NCBI GenBank assembly: GCA_014925825.1
Contig: JACGCK010000040.1
Location: 248,001-312,000, forward strand
DNA from: Pholiota molesta
Lineage: Eukaryota > Basidiomycota > Agaricomycetes > Agaricales > Strophariaceae
Direction of reading: 5' to 3'
Length of the DNA stretch: 64,000 bases
Position numbers and translations under genes: made by a program
In this document: piece after piece, positions 23,308-32,272 of the stretch
Numbering within the stretch: position 1 is the first letter of the stretch
How the letters are laid out: each line of letters begins with the position of its first letter
The notes under the pieces: model-generated
Told to the model about the DNA's origin: nothing
Databases searched by the model: none
The model's input: the letters and a program-made list of their open reading frames with translations, nothing else

Positions 23308-24903
23308 ATGTTGAATGAAATTTTCAAGGGTTTAATAAAACACATCTACCAATACTTCGTGCCTGAAGCTTTGGGTGAAAACCCATCGCCGACCACTCTC
23401 ATGAATCCTCCACTCAAAACGCCAGATTCTTTGACGAAGGCTTATATTCCCATTTATGATGAACATGGTAAATCCCTGACTCTGAATTCTCCGTCAACTG
23501 CCGTTGCGGAATGAGCGGAGATGGCAACCTTCTTTATGAACAGGAAAATGGAGAAGCCATTCAGTGCAATACCTGTAATGAATGGTCACATATTGCATGT
23601 CAGAGCAATGGACGAGCAAGTAACTTGAAAACGAACGAAAGATTCCTCTGCGACTTCTGTGATCCAATGATTCCGGTGTTTGCTGGCACTTCAAGGCGAA
23701 CTTCTAGTCGCATGTGAGTTGCTTATTATCGTCATCCTACACTTCGTTACAATTAATTCAAATTTAGAAAGATAGAGGCACATAATACAATGTCAAAAAG
23801 ACCTTTGAGTGAGCGCCTACTGCGCGGAAGGGGCGCCTTGGTATGACATGGTGAATTTTGGTATCCAGTCCGTGTGATTCATTGTGAAAACGATAGTCCT
23901 GGACGGTGGAAGGTGCGCTGGTGGAGAGGCTGTGACTTTGCCAGCCCTGGGATTACCCCGGACACAACCACGATAGTGACGATGGGAGATATTGTGGATT
24001 CCCTCTGGCGTGACAGAAGTGGAAGAAGGGCAATCAGGGTCAGTGGATTATTATGTTTCGTACTGAAACAAAACTAACCTATTGAACAGCTCGGGAAATG
24101 GTTGCATTCATGGAATGTCAAGACACCAGAGGACATTCTGGCAGACCCGTCCACTATCCCTATACGCAGCAGATCTCTGACGCGTTATCGCCCTCGGTAG
24201 ACATTCTCAAACGGCTGCTGAAGGCACCTGACACTGTGGACTCGGAAACTGTCCCCGCGAAGGCATGGATGGACAAGAGCAAGATGGATGTCAAAAAAGA
24301 GCTCATACCATTTGTCGGAAGCTTGTCACTCACCGAGCGCGCACAAATTTCCAACTGGTTCGAAGCACATGTCAGCAAGAACAAGAATCTTCGACACAAG
24401 TGGTTAGGACACTTGCCTATTGCCCATGCGCACACGCTATATATATTGAAGTCCGTCAAAGCCGACCCCAAGAACAAAGGACTTACCCAAAATATGCTTC
24501 TCAAAAAAGCGTGGGATGTGCAATTCAGTGGCACACCTTCCGCCCTGATAGATACTGATGTGGACAAGGAGTGTTTGGAAATATTGGAGGAGGAAATGTT
24601 TGAAAAATCGGCTCGCGCAGGAATTGCTGGTCACTATCAGTGGGGTCTGGATGCTGGTGATCACCACTATTGGGATCCGTATGCAGGTACTTTCATCTGG
24701 GATCTTGGTGATAGAGAGGGAAATGAGGACGAGCTCGAGGTAAGCTGAGACTCTGGCACTCCTTTCTGAGACTTTTGATGACTCAAGTTCGATCGTAGCG
24801 TGGCCCTGAATATCAAGAGCTCCCAAAACTTCCTCAGGTGGTTGACTTGCGTCCTCGTCCTCAGCCACGTCCCAAGGGTAAAGCCAAAAAGGCTATTAAA
24901 TGA
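23308..24903 (+). pseudogene. PHD-finger protein gene, broken by two frameshifts
   Basis: A zinc-binding PHD finger (CRCG.. then CNTCNEWSHIAC.. then CDFC, a C4HC3 pattern) lies at about 23499-23686. It is followed by VRWWRGCDF, LGKWLHSWNVKTPEDILADP and a long alpha-helical region (ALSPSVDILKRLLKAPDTVD). The tail is basic (KGKAKKAIK). Introns at about 23714-23766, 23808-23868, 24038-24089 and 24740-24798 fit in phase. Two breaks do not: a stop (TAA, 23469) precedes the finger in its own frame with no AG acceptor between them, and near 24160 the frame must slip by one base. Intact members would bind histone tails or other peptides through the finger. It lies within the 3.8-kb element and is probably cargo rather than a transposase. 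The 5' end is uncertain. Confidence 0.7.
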
Positions 24904-24956
24904 TTTACAATCTGGTAGACTACCGTACTAGATGTTAACAAGGACAGCGCATGTAT

Positions 24957-25131
24957 GCGCAAAATTTCCACTCATTAGCAACTTGCGCTCTCGGAACGCG
25001 CGCAAGTAAGTGCAAAAATGCTTAGAGTAGCGCAAGTCAGCACAAAATTCCAGCGCAAGTCGCAAAATCCCAGCGCAAGTCAAGCGCAAGTCAAGCGCAA
25101 GAAGCGCAGGCGAGCGCAAGACAAAGCGCAA
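24957..25131. repeat. Subterminal GCGCAAG array C
   Basis: At least ten GCGCAAG/GCGCAAA/GCGCAGG words in one orientation form the right end of the 3.8-kb element. Read inward on the bottom strand they mirror the outer part of array A. Confidence 0.65.
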
Positions 25132-25145
25132 ATTTTCCTATGCCC

Positions 25146-25154
25146 GCTCTTTGA
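25146..25154. repeat. Target-site duplication, right copy
   Basis: GCTCTTTGA, identical to 21323-21331 and directly adjacent to the right inverted end. Confidence 0.75.
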
Positions 25155-26192
25155 TACTAGAACCGCAACCTCCAAGTTCAAACGTTCATGCCTGTAGATC
25201 ATCCAGGGGCCAAGTGTCGAGTAGACACAGTGCAGGACGCAAAAGAAAATCAAGAATAAGAAACAGGATAGAACACAGAATGCAGAACCAGAGACAGACA
25301 ACCGAAAGTGCAAGGGTAGACGGATACAACCTTCAGCAATGTTTCATAAGAGTGTTGGCGCTCTGGGGCATTACATTTTCATCAGGTATCCGTGGCAAAC
25401 AGCACAGCAGAGTTCCGAGCCATGAATCCATTTATTGTCCAGTTTCTTGAGTGGCTGAGTCTCGACATATTGCGCTTTGCGAATAAGAAGGCAGTGCAAG
25501 CCGAGTGCAAGCGGCGCGCGGTTTATAGAACGATAACGAGGAACATTTACATGAGCCCACTAGAAAGCAACCATCATCATTCACGTTATAATACCAAGTC
25601 CAAATACAAGTACGACAGACTCACGGTGTAGTTGGGTGCGCATGGCACATGATAGGGTAGGCTTCACACATCAGTCAACCACGAGAAGATATATAATGGG
25701 CGCAAACACCTGGTATCTAGAATCTCATTACTATGAAAATGTCGCCGTGGGTGATTGTACGTTTGCCACTTTGCATGCGTTTCTCAAAATCATTGGGAGT
25801 AGATAGGTTCAAAAGCTAGTTAGAAGTTTACCTCGAAGGGTAACGAAGGACTGAAGGAAGAGTGTATGTTTTGGCGGAAGCAAAGCAACCGGGCCTCAGG
25901 TAACAACGAAACCAGTTTGCTAATACTATTGGCTGGAATGGGCACACGTGACGCATTATGTATAAGCGCCGGTTCGGTTCGGGAGTGATAAGATGTTCAG
26001 CCTGCGGACGGCTGCCGTGAAACGAAAAGGTCTGACTTGCTCCTGCACCCTATACAACACGCATCGTGCTCATCGCGAGGCTAGTCCATTCAGATACATC
26101 CCATCCGCAGCCCAGATCCAGCAACTCTTGCCGCCACTATTTGGCCCGACTTGAACGTGCCTGCTGCAGCCTCGCGGTGGTTCGGAATCTAA
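25155..26192. other. Intergenic, about 1 kb
   Basis: Lies between the mobile element and the next gene. No gene was seen. The last 200 bp must hold the promoter of the gene starting at 26193. Confidence 0.4.
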
Positions 26193-28227
26193 ATGCCTGC
26201 ACCAGCGGTCTACGTGCTTGCCATTGTGGGAACGGTCGGCGCCGTGCTGGCATTCAAGGAGGTGCGTGCTGAGTCTAACCTGTCTAATCCAAGATTGACG
26301 CCGCGGCAGTTTGTCTACGAACCCCACATCGCACCCGCCATCGATAGATGGAAACTCGAGTATCGGACGGCAAGAGATGCCAGGCGCAGGAGGCTGGCGA
26401 TGGAGGTGTCTCAAGACGGATCTGACTCCGACCTTCTGATGTCCGAGACGCGAAAGAAATCCAATGGCAAACCTTCTGATAAGTACTCTGATGACGATGA
26501 CTCTGACGACGGGGCCCATGGGAAGGGCGCCACCACCGGCACCAGCCACAGTTTCATGAAGGGTGGCTTGTTGATTAGACGCTCAACACTCGTTGCGAAG
26601 AGTCAAGTGGATGTAGAATTGGACGACTTCGTTGCACAAGAGGTCAACCAATGGAGAAACGAAGTTCCCGGCCAGGTCTTACGACAGAGGAAGAATGTTT
26701 CGGAACATACGATGGACGAGGTGCTATTGACTTCAATACCTTTTTGGATTCATCTAATTTCTCTAATAGTCCATCCAGCCTATCCCGTACACACCATTGT
26801 CGCCTTCACGTACAACTCACGTCGTATTCGACGCCGCTGCACCGACGCCTTCTCCACCCAATCCTCATATGCGGCTGCCTTCTCCTCCTCCTCCACATAT
26901 TGCGTCTGCACCTTCCACCGGGGTGACTCCTACCGGTCTATCTTTCCAGAGTCAATCAGAGATGACTTCATCCCCAGCTACTCAGGAACCTGCGAATCCT
27001 ACTCCAAGAGACGCTGAGCTTGCTCCATCATTACATTCTCCTGTCGCCTCGCCCGAGTCGCCCGCGGTGCCTTCTCCGCCAGAAGCAACATTTTTACAAC
27101 ATTCCACTTTACTCAGAAACACTCCTCAGCTCCCAACAACTTTCAATGAACCTTCGACGGTGCCCACTCATTCGCTCCAACAGTCATATCATCAGATCAT
27201 CCCGTCTTTGTCGCAGTCCTATCCCCAAGACTTGGATTACGAACATGACCTCGAGCTCCTTTCGCCGCCATCCTCGCGCGCAGAGTCACCCTTCTCGTTT
27301 GCAGCACTGAGTCCCGATCAAGGACACAGTAGTCGGACGCTCTCCGGATTCTCCTCCGCTATCTCCTCGCCCTCTCCCCTGCGCATGGATCTCGGAAACC
27401 AGTCATACGACGCCATCTCCCCCCCTCCTCATACACACCTGATCACGCCCCCCGACAACACGAGCACCGCGCATTCCACGCAGAGCACCGCGTACCTCTC
27501 CTTCGCGGAGGACTCCTCGGACGACGGCATGGACGGCGCCCGCTACGCCCACCCCGGCATGGACGGCGCACCCGGGCCCGCCCGCGCCCGCGCCCACGCC
27601 CACGCCCAGCCGCCGCCGCTGCGCTACCACCAGCCCGCGGTGCTGCACCCGTCGCTGCTCCACGGGCCGTACCACACCAGCGCGTCGCCGCCGCACACGT
27701 CGCGCCTGCGGGGCCTCCCCACCGCATTATCGACGGGGCAGGGGGCAAGTGCACCTGCGCTGGGGCGCGCGGCGGGGTCGGACGCGACGCTGCACCCGGA
27801 GGGCGCGGGGCTGGGGCTGTTCCCGGTGCCCACGCGCGGGCTGAGAACACCTGCGGGGGAGGGGGCGGGGGCGGCGTACACGGTGAACGCGGGGGTCGCG
27901 CTCGGCGCGGGCGCGGGCGACGCGTCGTACTTCCGCGCCTCCCCGTCCGCGTCCGCGTCTTCGTCCGCGTCCTCGTCCGCGGCGGGGTCTCCGGCCGCGA
28001 CCGCCGCGAGCTACCTCACCGCACAGCAGGGCAGCAGCAGCGGCGATGTTTCCGGCGCGCTGCATAGCGACAGCGCGAGCGAGCTTTCGGACCTGGACTT
28101 CCTGTCGGACTACCAGCCGAGCGAGATGAGCAGCGCGGTGAGCGATCTGGGCGCGGCGAGCGACGGGAGCTGGAGCGACGCGGATGCGGAGCGCGCGGGG
28201 GTGGGCGCGCGGGTGTGGACGGCGTGA
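26193..28227 (+). CDS. Ser/Pro/Ala-rich protein with N-terminal membrane segment, unknown function
   Basis: Two exons (26193-26720 and 26770-28227, a 49-bp intron in phase 0) give 661 residues. The start MPAPAVYVLAIVGTVGAVLA is a hydrophobic segment that could be a signal anchor. Residues 27-60 (LTPRQFVYEPHIAPAIDRW) resemble the start of other uncharacterised basidiomycete proteins. An acidic stretch (SDDDDSDDGAHGKG) follows. Exon 2 is almost all low complexity, with Pro/Ser, then Gly/Ala, then Ser/Ala runs such as SASASSSASSSA. The final 45 residues have more regular acidic-aromatic words (ELSDLDFLSDYQPSEMSSAVSDL) and may be a short functional motif. The G+C content rises sharply toward the 3' end. 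No function is assigned. Confidence 0.7.
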
Positions 28228-28658
28228 GGGGAAGGGCTGCTCCGTTATCTATTTTCGCCCATCTTCGCATTGCTCTCGCTGTCGACACATTGCATTAAAG
28301 CATATCAAGAACAACAACAAAGCGCCCTGCGATCAAGATTAAATATTAAATCATCATATCCACAACGTGTGCATGTACCACCACCACCAAGCGCCAGGCC
28401 ATCTCTGATCGAGCGTTTCTCCTCTCGTTCGGGAACATTGGATCTATGCGCGCGTTCCATGGTATGTACGGTCCATAGACTAACTATTTTCGATCATCAT
28501 CACCATACACGATCCACCACGTTGTACCGTCCTTTTTTCTTTTCTTTTCGTCTGCATTTCGGATGCATGCATGTACCCATAGATCCTCTTTTCCTTGCAA
28601 CTCCCGGTCTCTCGCCTCTTTCTTTTCCTTTGCTTTGTTAAATTGCGTATCTCGAAAT
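28228..28658. other. 3' region of the preceding gene
   Basis: Pyrimidine-rich and AT-rich; probably the 3' untranslated region. No gene was seen. Confidence 0.4.
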
Positions 28659-28667
28659 AACTTTGTA

Positions 28668-29538
28668 GGATAAAACTAATTGGAAACCCCCATTTCCAGT
28701 GGAACCCTGGGGGTTTCTAAATTGCTTGAATGGAAACTGGGTTGTCAAAACATGAATGGAGGAACCCTCTTCGGTGTCGCCGGAGATGCCGAAGTGCCGA
28801 CCACCAGTGGCTCGGTGTCTAAATATATACTTTGGCGTCAGTCTACATACGCTTGAATTCAATGATTTGTATACTAGTAATACAACTCATTGCACAAACA
28901 CAATGATATAAGAGCACCAGAGGCTGTAAAAAGTACAGATCTGTTCCTATGGGGAGGTTCTCAGACCTTGGGGGACCGGGAACTAACGCCTGGTGTCACT
29001 GGCGAAAAGATGAACGGCGTGGCTATTACAGTTGGATAATCTTGGATTATACACTGGCGACATAGTACATACATCGGGATCCCAATCCTATCGCATTTAC
29101 TCTTCGAATCTATTACGTAGCTCGGATACGGCATGTTTTAAGCTGCAACCTGCACAACAGTGTTGTTACCTGGCCATTACTTACCTCCACATCATTGACA
29201 AAGGAAACTATAATTTATTGGGAGCTGCAGAGGGAGTATTATAGTGTACATAAAATATTTTGATACAGTAGCTGCTCATAATTGAGATTATAAACATTAC
29301 TGAAGGTGTTACGAGCAGTAAGTTATGCCAGTAATGAGCAGCGCGATCCTGACGGCGCCAACCTCGCCCCAACCTGCGCAAGGACGCGCCGGAGGCTCAC
29401 GTGCTATTCGGTCGGCGTAGCGGCCTGCGGCAAATATGTACAAAGGATTGGAAAACATGCAAGTGAGGTGGGTTTCTTTTTTTCGGCTCGAAACCCTGGG
29501 TTTCTGTTGGAAAGGGGGGTTTCCAAATAGTTTTATCC
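28668..29538. mobile_element. 871-bp non-coding inverted-repeat element (MITE, Mutator-like)
   Basis: The ends are inverted repeats: GGATAAAACTA then TTGGAAACCCCC then TTTCCA on the left, matched on the bottom strand at the right with only two mismatches in the first 31 bp and weaker similarity for about 20 bp more. A perfect 9-bp duplication, AACTTTGTA, abuts both ends (28659-28667 and 29539-29547). There is no coding capacity. The 9-bp duplication and long ends suggest a Mutator-like non-autonomous element. Confidence 0.85.
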
Positions 29539-29547
29539 AACTTTGTA

Positions 29548-30308
29548 TGTATTGTATGAACTCGCTGCTCATCCCATCTCGGCTTTATTTTTTATTTGTC
29601 TGTCTTATTACTTATCGCGACCTCCTCGCCACCAACTCAACTAACAGTCAATTTTGTTCCTGTACATCCGACCATTCATGATTATTTCCTGTTCTCTTCG
29701 GCCGTTGGTGTTGTACTTATTTGGTTTGACACATCGTGTATTCTACGCTTCCTTTGCTGTTTTCTTTTTCCTCGCTGAGAATTAAGTCCTTGTTGCATCA
29801 AGATTGGAGAGACGTTGAGCTGGAGAAGCTGTGGACCTGATTTCATTCTAGAACCTTTTCCTTGCACTCTTCACAACTCAGAGCTCTGAGCAAGGTCGCG
29901 CCGGGTGATTGCTCTATGGATGATCCCTTTAGTTCATGAATGGGCTAAGATCAACCGTTTCCGAAACCCTGGGATGACTCGTAGACTAGAGCAGGGGGCG
30001 TGCTATGGCCAAAGCATTCATGACTCGGCCATGAATATTATGTTCTGCGACTTCTAGCTCAATGAATGCAGACGCTCTACTGTTCAACTCCCTGCTTCGA
30101 GGTGAAAAATAGGTAATGACTATACTAGCCAAGCATACTTGTACTGAAATCAAACAGAAATGGCAAATAATTCCTAATCAGGTGGCTTCCAGGTAATATC
30201 CCAGTCCTATTTTAGTTACTCTCAATCAACCGAGCTTCTTGTTCGCCCTGCAAGCCCTCTTGCAGTGGATTGTTTCGAAACGGAACAAGCCATACGGATA
30301 CTCTTCTC
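29548..30308. other. Intergenic, hydrophobin 2 upstream region
   Basis: From about 29950 it matches the upstream region of hydrophobin 1 in several blocks, including TGCGACTTCTAGCTCAAT, CTAGCCAAGCAT, AGTCCTATTTTAGTTACTC and TGTTTCGAAA. No gene was seen. Confidence 0.6.
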
Positions 30309-30377
30309 CCAGCGCACGAGCCGCTTTCGAACGTATAAAATGGGCTGGGTACGCTCTCTTCGTTCTTCAGTCGAATA
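30309..30377 (+). promoter_or_regulatory. Hydrophobin 2 core promoter
   Basis: CCAGCGCACGAGCC (30309-30322), TATAAAA (30334-30340) and CAGTCGAATA (30368-30377), with the same 19-bp and 34-bp spacings as in hydrophobins 1 and 3. Confidence 0.8.
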
Positions 30378-30462
30378 CCTACTTTCGTCTACTACACTCT
30401 CCTTCACACACTCTCTACATAACCTTCCCGTTTGACCCCCCTAATACCAACCAAACGCCAAA

Positions 30463-30917
30463 ATGTTCTCCAAGCTCGCTTTGTTCACCGCTGCCTCCAT
30501 GGCTGTCTTCGTCGCTGCTGCACCCGCCAACATTTACGATTCCTGCAACACCGGCCCCGTGCAATGCTGTCAGTATTCATATCAATCCTCTCCTAAATTT
30601 ATTAGCTCACATCTTATCTTTTCATGCGTAGGCAACCACCTTCAATCCTCCGACACCCCAGGATTCTCTGAGCTCCTCAGCCTTGTCGGCGTCAGCCTGA
30701 GCGGCATCACCGGGCAGGTCGGCGTCACCTGCACCCCTATCTCCGTCATTGGGGGCGGCGCCAGCTCGGACTGCACCGCGCAGCCCGTCTGCTGCAGCAA
30801 CAACAACTTCAGTGCGTTTTTCTCTTCTCTCAGGTTACGGCAAATTGTTGACGGTTTATGGGCGCTATAGACGGAGTCGTTGCTCTTGGATGCTCCCCCA
30901 TCAACGTTGGCCTTTAA
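30463..30917 (+). CDS. Class I hydrophobin 2
   Basis: Three exons (30463-30568, 30632-30811, 30871-30917) give 110 residues. The signal peptide is LFTAASMAVFVAAA. The eight cysteines run SCNTGPVQCC, VTC, DC, PVCC and GC, ending SPINVGL. It is the closest relative of hydrophobin 1, with the shared words VIGGG, TAQPVCCSNN and GVVALGC. The two also share several hundred bases of upstream sequence although they lie 22 kb apart. Hydrophobin 3 follows about 0.6 kb downstream in the same direction, so these two form a tandem pair. Expected role: coating of aerial hyphae or fruit-body surfaces. Confidence 0.93.
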
Positions 30918-31380
30918 ATCCCCGACTTTCTTTCCATGGCTAATTGATCTTGGGGAGCTGATGCATGGATCAAGAGTTCGACCGCAAAAATAGTTTTAGT
31001 CTGTTACTCAGCGCTCGAATTAGATACATTACAGCCAAGATCTTACATACCCAGGCAAAATTATCACTTTGTTTATTGTTTGACATTCATTCCCAAGTTT
31101 GATTGAGTTATTCCATGATATTGGATGTGCAGATGTGGGCGCTTATTCCATAACAAGCCAATGACGCAAGTAACGGTTGATCCAAATGTGGCGGCGGGAC
31201 AGTTGTCCTCGGCTGTCCCTATAAAGGCAAGCAAATAATTTCCCACAGTTTTCCACGCTTCTAGCGTACTTTCTTTTACGCAATATCGGCACGCTATAGC
31301 AGGCTCGCAGCAATAATTGCTGTACGACTTTACGGAAATTCAAGGACACGTAGGCTGAAACATCCCGTAGTTTTCCGGTG
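30918..31380. other. Intergenic between hydrophobins 2 and 3
   Basis: It contains the 3' end of hydrophobin 2 and the distal promoter of hydrophobin 3. The extended upstream blocks shared by hydrophobins 1 and 2 are not seen here. Confidence 0.45.
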
Positions 31381-31443
31381 CACGAGCCACCGAAAGCCGT
31401 ATAAAAGATGCTCGAAGTCCTCTTCACATTCTTCAGTCGAATA
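31381..31443 (+). promoter_or_regulatory. Hydrophobin 3 core promoter
   Basis: CACGAGCCAC (31381-31390), TATAAAA (31400-31406) and CAGTCGAATA (31434-31443), with the same 19-bp and 34-bp spacings. The following CC.ACTTTCGTCT is shared with hydrophobin 2. Confidence 0.8.
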
Positions 31444-31534
31444 CCCACTTTCGTCTTTCACTTCCAGTTTCATTCTCAAACACACAAACCACCACTCGTT
31501 TTAAACCTATCTCCCTCATCCACCACCAATCAAA

Positions 31535-32008
31535 ATGTTCTCCAAGCTCGCTTTCTTCACCGTCGCCTCCATGGCCATCTTCGCCTCTGCTGCCCCCAGC
31601 GGTGGCATGGAGAACTCTTGCAACACTGGCCCCGTCCAATGCTGTGAGTGCTTCAATTAATCTGACCGCTTTCAACAACTATGTTGGTCTGTTCGCTCAC
31701 ATTTTATTTCCACATCTACAGGCAACTCCGTTCAATCTGCCTCCTCCCCGGGCATGTCTGACCTCATCGGCCTTCTTGGCGCCTCGCTGAGCGGCTTCAC
31801 TGGCCAAGTTGGGCTCAACTGCAGCCCCATTGGCGTTGCTGCCATCAGCGGAGGATCGTCCTGCACCAGCCAGCCCGTCTGCTGCGACGGCAACAACTTC
31901 AGTAAGTTTTACGCTCAAGACTTGGGACGTGATGGATGGATCTAATATATTCATTTTATAGACGGCGTCGTGGTTCTTGGGTGCTCCCCAATCAACCTCA
32001 GCCTTTAA
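31535..32008 (+). CDS. Class I hydrophobin 3
   Basis: Three exons (31535-31643, 31722-31901, 31962-32008) give 111 residues. The signal peptide is FFTVASMAIFASAA. The cysteine pattern is SCNTGPVQCC, LNC, SC, PVCC and GC, ending SPINLSL. It differs from hydrophobins 1 and 2 in the loop between the third and fourth cysteine (SPIGVAAISGGSS), so it is the more distant member. All intron positions are conserved, and the middle exon is again 180 nt. Confidence 0.93.
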
Positions 32009-32272
32009 GTCGTTTGCTACTGCGACGCATACCGCGGAGACATGGATTTTCTTGAATGGCATTGAGATGATCTTACAATATCTTAGTAATATCTTGATTA
32101 GCATATAATGTCTACAAGTCATTTCCATCATCTCCTTTGAGATTCTCACAGCGCGAATATGGGGCCCCACTAATGCCACGTTTATAACCTCATTTTACTT
32201 TTCTCTTCAATGAATCAGTCCAAGTGGCTTGTGATTTTATTGAGACAAGGTCGTAAGTCTGGCGCAGTAGCC

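Larger units (their letters stand above)
21332..25145. mobile_element. 3.8-kb inverted-repeat transposable element carrying a PHD-finger pseudogene
   Basis: Read inward, the left end starts GGGCCACTAGAAATTTGCGC and the right end GGGCATAGGAAAATTTGCGC. Both go on with CTTG/TTG and TTGCGCTC, then further TTGCGCT words. A perfect 9-bp duplication (GCTCTTTGA) abuts both ends. Inside are subterminal GCGCAAG arrays, a 17-bp-arm hairpin (21848-21883), about 1.4 kb without genes, and a frameshifted PHD-finger gene (23308-24903). No transposase is visible, so the element is non-autonomous or decayed. A 9-bp duplication is usual for Mutator-like elements, and a Pack-MULE carrying a host-type gene is the favoured reading. 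KDZ or hAT elements normally make 8-bp duplications. Confidence 0.75.

Noticed and set aside
22924..25131. GCGCAAG arrays as a CRISPR array
   Set aside because: The words are 7-10 bp, degenerate and without regular spacers; the DNA is eukaryotic, and the arrays fit transposon subterminal repeats.
27403..28288. Several antisense frames rich in Arg, Gly and Ala opposite the 661-residue protein gene
   Set aside because: They are shadows of the GC-rich, Ala/Ser-coding exon on the plus strand.
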